64,000 nt of DNA, from assembly GCF_001404335.1 (NCBI RefSeq), contig NZ_CYZU01000023.1, positions 16,048 through 80,047 of the forward strand. The letters are read 5' to 3'. The position numbers were made by a program, and so were the translations under genes. Under the pieces are notes generated by a model. It worked only from the letters and a program-made list of their open reading frames with translations. It was not told where the DNA came from and did not search any database. The DNA comes from Faecalicatena contorta (GTDB lineage Bacteria > Bacillota > Clostridia > Lachnospirales > Lachnospiraceae). Positions 9,793 to 19,255 of this stretch are shown one piece after another (the first letter of the stretch is position 1; every line of letters starts with the position of its first letter).

Positions 9793-10855
9793 TTCCTACC
9801 GCCTCCGCATCTTCAGACTCCGGTTTTTTCATGATCTGTATGTCAAATGGGTCTACTCTGATTCCCACTTCGGTTCCAACCGGGAACATATCCGTGCTGT
9901 GTACCAGAAGTTCATAGTTATTTGCAAGGACTTCCATCTCATAATGGACACCTTTGAAGATCAGGTGGGTGACTACGCCCTCGATAATTCCGTCCTCCGG
10001 TTTTACCAGGTCGATATCTTCCGGCCGGATCACCGCGTCCACGGGCTTGTTCCTTCCGAAGCCTACATCCACGCACTGCCAGATGGATCCGAGCATCTTT
10101 ACCACCTTATCCTCCACCATGGTGGCCGGAAGGATGTTGCTGTCCCCGATAAAATCTGCGACAAACGCGTTCTGAGGCTCATTATAGATGTCCTCGGGCG
10201 TACCGATCTGCTGGATGTAACCCTGGTTCATGACAACAATCGTGTCAGACATGGTCAGGGCTTCCTCCTGGTCATGTGTTACGTAGACAAACGTGATCCC
10301 AAGCTCATTTTTTAAACGGATCAGCTCATACTGCATATCCTGGCGCAGCTTCAGATCCAGGGCGCCCAGCGGCTCATCCAGAAGCAGTACCTTTGGTTCG
10401 TTAACGATTGCCCGGGCGATGGCGATGCGCTGCTGCTGGCCTCCGCTCAGAGAGTCGGGGCTTCTGTCCTCGTATCCCTCGAGATTAACCAGCTTCAGTG
10501 CATAACGGATCTTATCCTGGATATAACCTTTTGATTTGCCTTTGATTTTCAGGCCAAAGGCGATATTTTCTGCGATAGACATATGGGAGAAAAGGGCATA
10601 TTTCTGGAAAACAGTGTTCAGCTGCCGACGGTTGGGCGGCAGCTTATTAATGTTCTTTCCATCGAAGATGATATCCCCGGAATCCGGCGTCTCAAAACCG
10701 CCGAGAATCCGCAGGAGAGTAGTCTTTCCACAGCCGCTTGGGCCCAGAAGCGTTAGAAATTCGTTTTCACGAATATAGAGATCCAGCTGATCCAGAACTA
10801 CATTCTCATCAAATGATTTTGTGATGTTTACAATATCAATCAGTTTATTGGACAT
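9782..10855 (-). CDS. potA: Spermidine/putrescine ABC transporter ATPase PotA
   Basis: A 357-residue ABC ATPase that energises polyamine uptake. Walker [12 protein letters not shown] lies near residue 39, the signature [15 protein letters not shown] near 137, and Walker [12 protein letters not shown] near 157. A C-terminal TOBE-like domain starts near residue 270 and is usual for PotA/MalK ATPases. The ATG at 10855 lies inside the last codons of aroC (11-base overlap), so potA is probably co-expressed with aroC. That link between chorismate synthesis and polyamine import looks positional, not functional. Confidence 0.94.
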   Translation of the reverse strand: MSNKLIDIVNITKSFDENVVLDQLDLYIRENEFLTLLGPSGCGKTTLLRILGGFETPDSGDIIFDGKNINKLPPNRRQLNTVFQKYALFSHMSIAENIAFGLKIKGKSKGYIQDKIRYALKLVNLEGYEDRSPDSLSGGQQQRIAIARAIVNEPKVLLLDEPLGALDLKLRQDMQYELIRLKNELGITFVYVTHDQEEALTMSDTIVVMNQGYIQQIGTPEDIYNEPQNAFVADFIGDSNILPATMVEDKVVKMLGSIWQCVDVGFGRNKPVDAVIRPEDIDLVKPEDGIIEGVVTHLIFKGVHYEMEVLANNYELLVHSTDMFPVGTEVGIRVDPFDIQIMKKPESEDAEAVGIEE

Positions 10856-11960
10856 TCTTTTCCTCCGTATAATAAGCTTTCACTTTATCCAGGCGGCTTC
10901 CCATGTTCTCGAGAAGCAAATCCGCCAATGTAAGGGCGGTCATGGACTCGATGACAACAACGGCTCTGGGGACGATGATGGGATCATGGCGTCCATGGAT
11001 GGATATGGATGTCTCTTCCCCATCCTCCGTCACGGTCTGCTGTGCCTGGGAAATAGAAGGCGTTGGCTTAACCGCTGTGCGGACGATCAGTGTGGATCCG
11101 TCGCTCATCCCTCCAAGCACGCCGCCTGAATGATTCGTCTTTTTATATATTCTCCCGTTTTCGGAAGCAAATGCATCATTATTGATACTTCCTGTCAAAG
11201 ATGCAGCCTGAATTCCGTCCCCGATCTCCACAGCCTTCACCGCGCCTACGGACATAACCGCCTTTGCAAGGCACGCATCCAGTTTATCGAATACCGTTTC
11301 CCCGAGTCCAACGGGCAGCCCGGTTACCCGGCATTCGATCGTGCCGCCGCAGGAATCCTGACCCGCGATCAGAGTATCCAGATGTTGGGCGGCTTTGGCA
11401 GCGGCCTCGTTGTTTGGCATATAGAGGCTGTTTTCTGTGATTTCCGAAAAATGATAATCTTCTTCCGGGATGTGAACCGGGCCAATCGATTTTGCGTAGG
11501 AAATGAGCCCGATTCCAAGCTCTTTTAATAATAAGGAAGCAACTGCACCGGCAGCGACACGCCCGATGGTCTCTCTGCCCGATGACCTGCCGCCTCCGCG
11601 GTAGTCGCGTATGCCATATTTTTGCGTAAAAGTATAGTCCGCATGCCCAGGACGGAAGGTGTACGCCAGATTCCCATAATCCCGGGAGCGCTGGTCCTGA
11701 TTGCGGACGATGAGAGAAATTGGTGTGCCAGTTGTTCTGCCTTCGAAGATACCGGACAGAATCTCTACCTGATCCGCCTCGTTTCTCTTTGTTGTATATT
11801 TACTCTGCCCGGGCTTACGCCGGTCCAGAAATGTCTGTATATCTGCTTCGCTTAAAGGGAGCCCTGCGGGGCAGCCGTCGATTACAGCGCCTACAGCGGC
11901 GCCATGGGATTCCCCCCAGGTTGTTACCCGAAATAATCTGCCAAATGTTGAACCACTCAT
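10845..11960 (-). CDS. aroC: Chorismate synthase
   Basis: AroC converts 5-enolpyruvylshikimate-3-phosphate to chorismate using reduced FMN, the last common step of the aromatic pathway. The 371-residue protein shows the family motifs WGESHG near the N-terminus, RPGHADYT, and [14 protein letters not shown]. The frame is open to 11984, but the ATG at 11960 is chosen because GGAG lies just upstream and [12 protein letters not shown] matches the usual N-terminus. A promoter lies at 11993-12021. The gene heads a run with potA, potB and potCD. Confidence 0.95.
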   Translation of the reverse strand: MSGSTFGRLFRVTTWGESHGAAVGAVIDGCPAGLPLSEADIQTFLDRRKPGQSKYTTKRNEADQVEILSGIFEGRTTGTPISLIVRNQDQRSRDYGNLAYTFRPGHADYTFTQKYGIRDYRGGGRSSGRETIGRVAAGAVASLLLKELGIGLISYAKSIGPVHIPEEDYHFSEITENSLYMPNNEAAAKAAQHLDTLIAGQDSCGGTIECRVTGLPVGLGETVFDKLDACLAKAVMSVGAVKAVEIGDGIQAASLTGSINNDAFASENGRIYKKTNHSGGVLGGMSDGSTLIVRTAVKPTPSISQAQQTVTEDGEETSISIHGRHDPIIVPRAVVVIESMTALTLADLLLENMGSRLDKVKAYYTEEKNVQ

Positions 11961-11992
11961 GGAAATACTCCTTTCTTTTTGCACATAGACTT

Positions 11993-12021
11993 ATTATATA
12001 AGAAGATATATAATCGTGCAA
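11993..12021 (-). promoter_or_regulatory. Predicted SigA promoter for aroC-potABCD
   Basis: Read on the minus strand, -35 TTGCAC (12016-12021) and -10 TATAAT (11993-11998) are separated by 17 bases, about 30 bases before the aroC start. It is divergent from the transpeptidase gene. Assigned by consensus match only. Confidence 0.6.
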
Positions 12022-12055
12022 TCCTTAATTTATCTTTAAATTCATACTTTTTTAC

Positions 12056-12084
12056 TGTACATTTTCCCTGTTTCGTAATATAAT
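12056..12084 (+). promoter_or_regulatory. Predicted promoter for the L,D-transpeptidase gene
   Basis: A perfect -10 box TATAAT lies at 12079-12084. A weak -35 (TGTACA, 12056-12061) sits 17 bases upstream. The transpeptidase ATG follows about 40 bases downstream. Confidence 0.45.
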
Positions 12085-12124
12085 GTGGACTAGATATTGA
12101 TTAAAAAAGAGGGAGTAATACTAG

Positions 12125-13972
12125 ATGAGCGATAGGAATAAGACAAATTCAGACAGCATTCACCCAGAAGATAAAGAAAAAGAAGAGAAATACTACCAGG
12201 ATGAGATCGATGAAACAGCCGAGGATTATTTTCTGGACGATGAGATAGATGAAGATGATGAGGACTACTTCTTCGATGAAGAAGAGGAGGAAGAGGAACC
12301 GCAAGAAGAGTCTGCCCGCACTGATACCGGCAGGGGGCAGGCGGAGCAGCCCCGGGATATAGCCAAAACCCAGGTGATTCCTGATGTGATCGAGGTCCGT
12401 TCCTCCTCACAGAAGGATGCGGCATACGATACAGACAGCGGCAGGTATTATGATGATGACTACGAGGAAGACGATGATTTTGAGGAGGAAGATGAGGAGA
12501 TAGAGTTCGAAGACATCTTCGAGGAGGAAGAGCCAAAGAAAAAAAATAAGAAGTCTGGGAAAAAGAAAGGCAGAAAAAAGAAGAGTATGAAAAAGCTCTG
12601 GATAATTACAGGCAGCGTTGTGGCTGCTGTAGCGGCGGTCTATATCGGTGTCTCCGTATTCTTTATGAGCCATTTCTTTATGAACACCGAGATTAACGGG
12701 CATGATTTTTCAGGAAAGACCCCTGCGGATGTAGAGGCATACATGAAAGAACAGGTCGATGGCTATCAGCTGGAAGTCAAAGAAAAGGACAATAAGTCCG
12801 ACACGATTGCCGGAAGCGAGATCTCATTAACCTACAAGGAAAATGATGATATTAAGCAGGCGTTGAAAAAGCAGAATGGTTTCCTCTGGCCGGCGGCGTT
12901 CTTTTCAAAGAATTCGGCCAAAGTGACGGTTGAGGTTTCCTATGATCAGTCTGCACTGGATTCTAAGATACAGAGCCTTCAGGCAGTGACTGCCGAACAG
13001 GTTCCTGCGCAGTCCGCGTATCCAAAGTTTGACGGAGAGAAGTTTGTCATAGAACCGGAAGTGATCGGCACCGCAGTAAATATGGACGTGCTGAAGGAAA
13101 AGGTGCACCGGTATATTTCCGAGTTTCAGACGGAACTGGATATGGAAAAAGAAAAATGTTATGCAGAGCCAAGATTCACCTCAGAGTCCGAGGAAGTAAA
13201 AAAGGCGTGCGATACCATGAATAGCTACTGTAAGGCAAGTATTACATATACAATGACCGAGCGGGAAGTTGTTGATAAGACACTGATATCCACATGGGTT
13301 ACCGCCGATGAGAATATGAACGTAACTTTTAACGAAGAAGCGGTCAAATCCTGGCTGACAGAGTTTGGTGACAAATACGATACAGTGGGGACAACCAGGA
13401 CAATCGTTACTCCAACCGGAAAGAGCGCGGAAGTATCCGGAGGCACTTATGGCTGGTCCATTGATGAGGATACCGAATTCGAAGCGCTGACCAACAGCAT
13501 CAAGAATGGGGAAACGGTAGAAAAAGAACCGGCTTACTATCAGACAGCAGCTGCACATGCGCCTGCGGACTGGGGGAACACCTATGCGGAAGTGGATCTG
13601 TCTGCCCAGCATATGTGGTATATTGTAGACGGCGCCGTTGCGCTTGAGACGGATGTAGTTACAGGTTACCCTTCGCCGGAGAAGGAAACCCCTGCGGGAG
13701 TCTACAATATTCTGGAGATCCAGCGGAACAAGACACTGGTCGGTGAGATTGACCCGAGTACAGGAGAACCGGAATACGAGACGCCGGTCAGCTTCTGGAT
13801 GCGTGTGACCTGGAGCGGAATTGGGTTCCACGATGCGACGTGGCAGCCGGGATTCGGAGGTTCGCTGTATACAAGCATTGGTTCCCATGGATGTATAAAC
13901 ATGCCATACGGCCAGGCTGAGGCTTTATTCAATATGATCGGTATGGGCACACCTGTGATCATACATTATTAA
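12125..13972 (+). CDS. Membrane-anchored L,D-transpeptidase with peptidoglycan-binding domain (YkuD)
   Basis: This 615-residue protein is predicted to form 3-3 crosslinks in peptidoglycan. Residues 1-135 are a very acidic, low-complexity cytoplasmic tail with long Asp/Glu runs, and a Lys-rich stretch (about 136-155) precedes a single membrane helix (about 156-180). The extracellular part has a PG_binding_4-like region (about 200-470) and a C-terminal YkuD catalytic domain (about 490-615). The active-site motif is IGSHGCINMPYG, with the catalytic Cys in SHGC. The length and domain plan match clostridial YkuD proteins. The acidic tail is its unusual part. Confidence 0.9.
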   Translation: MSDRNKTNSDSIHPEDKEKEEKYYQDEIDETAEDYFLDDEIDEDDEDYFFDEEEEEEEPQEESARTDTGRGQAEQPRDIAKTQVIPDVIEVRSSSQKDAAYDTDSGRYYDDDYEEDDDFEEEDEEIEFEDIFEEEEPKKKNKKSGKKKGRKKKSMKKLWIITGSVVAAVAAVYIGVSVFFMSHFFMNTEINGHDFSGKTPADVEAYMKEQVDGYQLEVKEKDNKSDTIAGSEISLTYKENDDIKQALKKQNGFLWPAAFFSKNSAKVTVEVSYDQSALDSKIQSLQAVTAEQVPAQSAYPKFDGEKFVIEPEVIGTAVNMDVLKEKVHRYISEFQTELDMEKEKCYAEPRFTSESEEVKKACDTMNSYCKASITYTMTEREVVDKTLISTWVTADENMNVTFNEEAVKSWLTEFGDKYDTVGTTRTIVTPTGKSAEVSGGTYGWSIDEDTEFEALTNSIKNGETVEKEPAYYQTAAAHAPADWGNTYAEVDLSAQHMWYIVDGAVALETDVVTGYPSPEKETPAGVYNILEIQRNKTLVGEIDPSTGEPEYETPVSFWMRVTWSGIGFHDATWQPGFGGSLYTSIGSHGCINMPYGQAEALFNMIGMGTPVIIHY

Positions 13973-14006
13973 GTGCTTGAAAAATTATATAACAGATGAG
14001 GTTACT

Positions 14007-15143
14007 ATGTACGAATTATTAAAACGGGACGGTCTTGCTAAGCGGGGCCGTTTTCATACGGTTCACGGAGCGATAGAGACTCCGGTATTTATGAATGTGG
14101 GCACCGCGGCAGCCATTAAGGGCGCCGTTTCCACAGATGATCTTCAGACAATTAAGACACAGGTGGAGCTTTCCAATACGTATCATCTTCATGTACGCCC
14201 AGGTGATGAAGTTGTTAAGAAGCTGGGCGGGCTTCACAGATTTATGAAATGGGACAAGCCGATTCTGACGGACTCCGGCGGGTTCCAGGTATTTTCCCTT
14301 GCAGATCTGCGTAAGATCAGGGAAGAAGGCGTTCATTTTCATTCCCATATAGATGGAAGAAAGATTTTTATGGGGCCGGAAGAAAGCATGCAGATCCAAT
14401 CAAACCTGGCTTCTACAATTGCAATGGCATTTGACGAATGTCCCTCCAGTGTGGCAGACAGAGAGTATATGACGGATTCCGTTGCAAGAACGACCCGCTG
14501 GCTGCGGCGGTGCAAGACGGAGATGGCACGCCTGAATTCCCTGCCCGATACGATCAATCCGCAGCAGATGCTGTTCGGCATCAACCAGGGCGGTATCTAC
14601 GAGGACATCCGGATTGAGCATGCCAAACAGATCACAGAACTCGAACTGGACGGATATGCAGTGGGAGGCCTTGCGGTAGGGGAAAGCCATGAAGACATGT
14701 ACCGTATTCTGGATGCCGTTGTACCTTACCTTCCGCTGGAAAAGCCGACTTATCTGATGGGCGTGGGTACGCCGGCCAACATACTCGAGGGCGTAGACCG
14801 GGGGGTGGATTTCTTTGACTGTGTTTATCCGACAAGGAACGGAAGACACGGACATGTCTACACAAACCACGGAAAACTAAACCTGTTTAATGCAAAATTT
14901 GAACTGGACGACAGTCCCATTGAGGAAGGATGCCAGTGCCCCGCCTGCAGAAGCTACAGCAGAGCCTATATCCGCCATCTCCTCAAGGCAAAAGAAATGC
15001 TGGGCATGCGCCTGTGCGTCCTGCACAACCTCTATTTCTATAACACGATGATGGAAGAAATCAGGGCAGCCATTGAAGCCGGCGAGTATAAAGCGTATAA
15101 GAAAAAGAAGCTGGATGGAATGGAAGGTATGAAAGAGGCATAA
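14007..15143 (+). CDS. tgt: Queuine/preQ1 tRNA-ribosyltransferase
   Basis: Tgt exchanges guanine-34 of GUN-anticodon tRNAs for preQ1, or for queuine in some gut anaerobes. The 378-residue product has the catalytic DSGGFQVFSL motif, GGLAVGES, GVGTPANILEGV, and the zinc site formed by CQCPAC and a downstream His in CVLHNLYFYN. The ATG at 14007 with GAGG upstream is chosen over a TTG 30 bases earlier. It is followed by yajC, a conserved tgt-yajC order, but secDF is missing here because the hairpin module begins right after yajC. Confidence 0.95.
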   Translation: MYELLKRDGLAKRGRFHTVHGAIETPVFMNVGTAAAIKGAVSTDDLQTIKTQVELSNTYHLHVRPGDEVVKKLGGLHRFMKWDKPILTDSGGFQVFSLADLRKIREEGVHFHSHIDGRKIFMGPEESMQIQSNLASTIAMAFDECPSSVADREYMTDSVARTTRWLRRCKTEMARLNSLPDTINPQQMLFGINQGGIYEDIRIEHAKQITELELDGYAVGGLAVGESHEDMYRILDAVVPYLPLEKPTYLMGVGTPANILEGVDRGVDFFDCVYPTRNGRHGHVYTNHGKLNLFNAKFELDDSPIEEGCQCPACRSYSRAYIRHLLKAKEMLGMRLCVLHNLYFYNTMMEEIRAAIEAGEYKAYKKKKLDGMEGMKEA

Positions 15144-15239
15144 AAATTTAGAGAAATTCCAAAAGATACTTGAAGATTTGTCCAATTTTGTGTATAGTTA
15201 ACTTATTGTTTGTAGAGATAGTAATTAGGAGGATTTAAA

Positions 15240-15545
15240 ATGAATGGATTATTAGCGGCAGGCGGAGCAACAGGGATGGGTGGTATTATCCTGATCTATG
15301 TTGTTATTATTGGTGGTATGTGGTTTTTGCTTATGCGCCCTCAGAAGAAAGAGCAGAAGAGAGTACAGGCAATGCTTTCCACAATGGAAGTAGGCGATAC
15401 CGCTTTGACAACAAGCGGTTTTTATGGGGTAATTATTGATATCACAGATGACGATGTAATCGTAGAATTTGGGAACAATAAAAACTGCAGGATACCAATG
15501 CAGAAAGCGGCAATTGCTCAGATCGAGAAGCCTAGTGCTGAATAG
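15240..15545 (+). CDS. yajC: Preprotein translocase accessory subunit YajC
   Basis: YajC is a small single-pass membrane protein associated with SecDF and the SecYEG translocon. The 101-residue sequence has a Gly-rich N-terminus, one membrane helix (GGIILIYVVIIGGMWFLLM, about residues 14-32), the basic RPQKKEQKR stretch and a small cytoplasmic domain (TTSGFYGVI). An AGGAGG site lies about 7 bases before the ATG. It follows tgt by 96 bases. Confidence 0.93.
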   Translation: MNGLLAAGGATGMGGIILIYVVIIGGMWFLLMRPQKKEQKRVQAMLSTMEVGDTALTTSGFYGVIIDITDDDVIVEFGNNKNCRIPMQKAAIAQIEKPSAE

Positions 15546-15569
15546 GCGGGGAGACGCGGGGTGAGGGGC

Positions 15570-15813
15570 GCCCGTCAGGGAACACATGGTGATTCCCGGG
15601 GCAGGCCGTTTGCGAAGAAACACTAACAGCGAAAAAGCAGCAGCTGATGGAACCAGCCGCATTCACTTAGAAATCTGATGATTTCTAAGCTCAGGCGGCT
15701 TTGAAAACTGATTTGGTAATCAGTTTTCATCCATCAGCTGCTGCTTTTTCGCTATAAGTGTTTCTAACGCGCACTTTGATGCCCCGGGAATCACCATGTG
15801 TTCCCTGACGGGC
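15570..15813 (+). repeat. Long foldback element 3 with T-shaped cap
   Basis: Outer arms 15570-15603 and 15780-15813 are perfect over 34 bases. Inner arms 15616-15650 and 15731-15765 pair at 33 of 35. The cap carries arm B (clamp AGCCGC/GCGGCT at 15655-15660 and 15695-15700; stem TTAGAAATC-TGAT-GATTTCTAA at 15667-15688; internal-loop strands ATTCAC and GCTCAG) and arm C (12 bp, 15702-15729, loop TGGT). Loop and clamp features match element 1, while the stems differ completely. Confidence 0.88.
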
Positions 15814-16046
15814 TAGGCTCATCCGAGCGGGTGGACGACTATTCAGCAGGTGAAAGGCGGCGGGGAGGGCAGCGGATTGGGCTGGCTTCTAGGGGCTATT
15901 TTGGTAGGAGACGAAGGAAAATTTGCTGATCTGATAATATCCCGTCTGGTGAAAGATACACTTTGCCAGGGCACATCCGCTGCTCCCACTTCGAAATCCT
16001 ACATGGGATGGAATTGTACGTGCCGGCCGGATGAACCAGCCGGCGG

Positions 16047-16279
16047 CAGGGGAAGGAGGGGCGGCTGCAGGCTCTTTTGGGGATTAGCAGCTCTTCATTA
16101 AAAAGGGCGGGAAAATGCGGGCTGGAACCAGGCTCACAAAGCCTGGTTCCAAGCAGGCCTGCAAGGCGAATTCATCGGAATTCGGCTTAAATGCCTGCGG
16201 TGCCCGGCATTTTCCCGCCCTTTTTAATTTAGAGCTGCTTATCCTCCAATTCCGCCCTCAGCTGCCCCTCCTTCCCCTG
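16047..16279 (-). repeat. Long foldback element 4 (inverted relative to element 3)
   Basis: Outer arms 16047-16067 and 16259-16279 pair at 20 of 21 bases. Inner arms 16097-16118 and 16207-16228 are perfect over 22 bases. On the minus strand the cap shows arm B with clamp GCAGGC/GCCTGC, a GAATTC stem and loop CGAT. Arm C is an 11-bp stem (16123-16133 with 16141-16151) with a TTTGTGA loop, close to the TTGTG loop of element 1. The middle of the stem is less well paired than in the other three. Confidence 0.83.
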
Positions 16280-16337
16280 ACGACGGCGTCCACCCTTGCG
16301 CAATCCCTCCAATCCCTCCATTTTTCGCATTAAAGGG

Positions 16338-16366
16338 TTGAAACGTGGCGAAAAATACGGTATGAT
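16338..16366 (+). promoter_or_regulatory. Predicted SigA promoter for leuB-ilvD-ilvB
   Basis: TTGAAA (16338-16343), a 17-base spacer, and TATGAT (16361-16366) lie about 54 bases before the leuB start. No T-box or leader-peptide attenuator was recognised between the promoter and leuB. Confidence 0.55.
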
Positions 16367-16419
16367 AAAAATTAGCATTTTTATTCTATTACATATATAT
16401 TTGGAAGGAAGTATTAGGT

Positions 16420-17508
16420 ATGAGACTGAACATCGGAGTGATTAAAGGGGACGGTATTGGGCCGGAGATCGTGACGGAAGCGATGAAGGTTCTGGATAAA
16501 GTGGGAGCGGTATTCGGGCATGAGTTCTGTTATACGCAGCTTTTGATGGGAGGGGCATCTATTGATGTGAATGGCGTGCCTCTTACGGATGAGACGATTG
16601 CGCTTGCCAAGGCAAGTGATGCGGTGCTGATGGGGTCTATCGGCGGAGATGCCGCAACTTCTCCGTGGTATCAGCTGGAACCATCTAAAAGACCGGAGGC
16701 CGGGCTTCTGAGGATTCGGAAGGAATTGAATCTTTTTGCAAATCTGAGGCCGGCTGTGCTGTATGATGAGCTGAGGGAGGCGTGTCCTCTGAAAGCAGAG
16801 ATCGCAGCAAAAGGGTTTGATATGATGATTATGCGGGAATTGACCGGCGGGCTTTATTTTGGACAGAGAAAGACCGTGGAAGTGGACGGGGTTATGACTG
16901 CATATGATGAACTTACATATAATGAAACGGAAATACGCCGTATTGCAAAACGGGGATTTGATATTGCTATGAAGCGCAGGAAGAAAGTGACGAGCGTGGA
17001 TAAGGCGAATGTACTGGACTCTTCCAGATTGTGGAGAAAGGTAGTAGAGGAAGTGGCTGCCGATTATCCGGAGGTGGTTTTGGAAAACATGCTGGTGGAT
17101 AACTGCGCAATGCAGTTGGTTAAGGATCCGAGCCAGTTTGACGTGATATTGACGGAGAATATGTTTGGGGATATCTTGTCGGATGAGGCAAGTATGGTTA
17201 CCGGATCAATCGGTATGCTTGCATCAGCCAGCCTTAATGAGACAAAGTTCGGGCTTTATGAGCCAAGCGGCGGTTCCGCTCCTGATATTGCGGGCAAGGG
17301 GATTGCCAATCCGATTGCTACAATTCTGTCGGCGGCAATGATGCTCCGGTTCTCATTTGATCTGGATAAGGAAGCTGACGCCATCGAAAATGCAGTCTCA
17401 AAAGTATTAAAAGACGGGCTTCGCACGATTGATATTATGTCGGAAGGAAATACACAGATTGGCACCAGTGAGATGGGTGACAAGATCTGTTCCTATATAA
17501 ACATTTAG
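16420..17508 (+). CDS. leuB: 3-isopropylmalate dehydrogenase
   Basis: LeuB oxidatively decarboxylates 3-isopropylmalate to 2-oxoisocaproate in leucine synthesis, using NAD+. The 362-residue protein begins [15 protein letters not shown] and contains the substrate loop [13 protein letters not shown] and the metal and cofactor motifs [22 protein letters not shown] and [27 protein letters not shown] precedes the ATG. It heads a run with ilvD and ilvB; leuA, leuC, leuD, ilvC and ilvN are not in the window. Confidence 0.96.
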   Translation: MRLNIGVIKGDGIGPEIVTEAMKVLDKVGAVFGHEFCYTQLLMGGASIDVNGVPLTDETIALAKASDAVLMGSIGGDAATSPWYQLEPSKRPEAGLLRIRKELNLFANLRPAVLYDELREACPLKAEIAAKGFDMMIMRELTGGLYFGQRKTVEVDGVMTAYDELTYNETEIRRIAKRGFDIAMKRRKKVTSVDKANVLDSSRLWRKVVEEVAADYPEVVLENMLVDNCAMQLVKDPSQFDVILTENMFGDILSDEASMVTGSIGMLASASLNETKFGLYEPSGGSAPDIAGKGIANPIATILSAAMMLRFSFDLDKEADAIENAVSKVLKDGLRTIDIMSEGNTQIGTSEMGDKICSYINI

Positions 17509-17568
17509 GTAGATCAGAGTTATAACAGCAGGAGTAATGGCATAAGTAGAAAAGGAGGTTTTAAAACT

Positions 17569-19242
17569 ATGAGAAGTGATACAGTAACAAAGGGAAGCCA
17601 GCAGGCGCCCCACCGTTCTTTGTTTCATGCGCTGGGAATGACGCAGGAGGAAATGGACAGACCGCTTGTGGGCGTAGTCAGTTCCTACAATGAGATTGTG
17701 CCAGGGCATATGAATCTGGATAAGATCACTGAGGCAGTTAAAATGGGCGTGGCGATGGCAGGAGGAACCCCTATTATGGTTCCGGCAATCGCTGTCTGTG
17801 ACGGGATTGCCATGGGGCATGTGGGAATGAAGTATTCCCTTGTCACAAGAGACCTGATCGCTGATTCAACAGAAGCGCTTGCAATGGCGCATCAGTTTGA
17901 CGCGCTTGTGATGATCCCAAATTGTGATAAAAATGTGCCGGGCCTTTTGATGGCCGCGGCCAGAATCAACATCCCGACGATTTTTGTCAGCGGAGGGCCC
18001 ATGCTCGCAGGACATGTAAAGGGCGGAAAAACCAGTCTTTCCAGCATGTTTGAGGCTGTTGGATCCTATGCGGCAGGAACAATGTCTGAAGAGGATTTAT
18101 GTGAGTTTGAAAATAAAGCATGCCCTACATGCGGTTCCTGTTCGGGTATGTACACAGCCAACAGCATGAACTGTCTGACGGAGGCTCTTGGTATGGGGCT
18201 GCGTGGGAACGGAACGATCCCGGCTGTCTACTCCGCAAGGCTGCAGCTGGCTAAACATGCGGGCATGCAGGTAATGGAGCTGGTGAAAAAGAATATCCGG
18301 CCAAGAGATATTATTACGGAGGAGGCCATTCTTAATGCATTAACCGTAGATATGGCTCTGGGCTGCTCTACAAACAGTATGCTTCACCTTCCCGCTATCG
18401 CTCATGAGATCGGAATGGACTTTGAAATTGAATTTGCAAATTCAATCAGTGAAAAAACGCCGAATCTGTGTCATCTTGCACCCGCAGGCCATACATACAT
18501 TGAAGATCTGGATGAGGCGGGCGGAGTGTACGCCGTTATGAATGAGTTAAATAAAAAAGGCCTGCTGCATACGGATTGTATGACTGTGACAGGTAAAACT
18601 GTGGGTGAGAATATTGCAGGCTGTACGAATCTCAATCCGGAAGTCATCCGGCCGATTGAAAATCCTTACAGCGAAACCGGCGGAATTGCAGTGCTCAAGG
18701 GAAATCTTGCACCTGACGGAAGCGTGGTTAAGCGTTCCGCAGTTGTTCCGGAGATGCTGGTACATGAAGGGCCTGCCAGAATTTTTGAAAGCGATGAGGC
18801 TGCCACCGAGGCGATTAAGACAGGTAAGATCAACCCGGGGGATGTTATTGTCATCCGCTATGAAGGTCCAAAAGGAGGCCCGGGCATGAGGGAGATGCTC
18901 AACCCGACCTCTGCAATTGCAGGATACGGGCTTGGATCTACCGTGGCGCTCATTACGGACGGACGTTTCAGCGGCGCATCCCGCGGCGCATCCATCGGGC
19001 ATGTGTCACCGGAAGCTGCTGTGGGCGGACCGATTGCGCTGGTAGAGGAGGGAGATATTATAAAGATCAATATCCCTGAGCTGAAGCTGGAACTGGAAGT
19101 TTCAGATGAAGAGATGTCTGCCAGAAGAGCTAAATGGCAGCCAAAGGAGCCGGAGATTAAGACCGGATACCTGGCAAGATACGCATCTATGGTTACATCC
19201 GGCAACAGAGGGGCAATACTGGAAGTGCCAAAGACAAATTAG
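17569..19242 (+). CDS. ilvD: Dihydroxy-acid dehydratase
   Basis: IlvD dehydrates 2,3-dihydroxy-isovalerate or -methylvalerate in valine, leucine and isoleucine synthesis and uses an iron-sulfur cluster. The 557-residue protein has the cluster and metal motifs NCDKNVPG and [19 protein letters not shown], the GCSTNSMLH motif, and the C-terminal [12 protein letters not shown] and TDGRFSG segments. A strong AGGAGG-type site (AAAGGAGG) precedes the ATG. Spacing is 60 bases after leuB and 13 bases before ilvB, consistent with one operon. Confidence 0.97.
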   Translation: MRSDTVTKGSQQAPHRSLFHALGMTQEEMDRPLVGVVSSYNEIVPGHMNLDKITEAVKMGVAMAGGTPIMVPAIAVCDGIAMGHVGMKYSLVTRDLIADSTEALAMAHQFDALVMIPNCDKNVPGLLMAAARINIPTIFVSGGPMLAGHVKGGKTSLSSMFEAVGSYAAGTMSEEDLCEFENKACPTCGSCSGMYTANSMNCLTEALGMGLRGNGTIPAVYSARLQLAKHAGMQVMELVKKNIRPRDIITEEAILNALTVDMALGCSTNSMLHLPAIAHEIGMDFEIEFANSISEKTPNLCHLAPAGHTYIEDLDEAGGVYAVMNELNKKGLLHTDCMTVTGKTVGENIAGCTNLNPEVIRPIENPYSETGGIAVLKGNLAPDGSVVKRSAVVPEMLVHEGPARIFESDEAATEAIKTGKINPGDVIVIRYEGPKGGPGMREMLNPTSAIAGYGLGSTVALITDGRFSGASRGASIGHVSPEAAVGGPIALVEEGDIIKINIPELKLELEVSDEEMSARRAKWQPKEPEIKTGYLARYASMVTSGNRGAILEVPKTN

Positions 19243-19255
19243 GAGGTCCTTATCA

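Larger units (their letters stand above)
15546..16337. repeat. Non-coding module 2: two inverted long-hairpin elements around a spacer
   Basis: No convincing gene lies between yajC and leuB; two ORFs over this stretch (15850-16101, 16115-16333) mostly read through hairpin stems and show no family features. The module repeats the plan at 6317-7090: a plus-oriented foldback element (15570-15813), a 233-base spacer, and a minus-oriented element (16047-16279). Three spacer blocks (15872-15885, 15955-15974, 15978-15987) match the order in module 1. Confidence 0.85.

Noticed and set aside
15850-16333. Two plus-strand ORFs of 83 and 72 codons between yajC and leuB
   Set aside because: They run through hairpin stems, have no clear ribosome site or family motif, and the conserved blocks here are shared with module 1 at nucleotide level, where the frames differ.
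16280-16419. T-box or attenuator upstream of leuB
   Set aside because: Only a promoter and a short leader are visible; no T-box consensus, leader peptide or alternative hairpins were seen.
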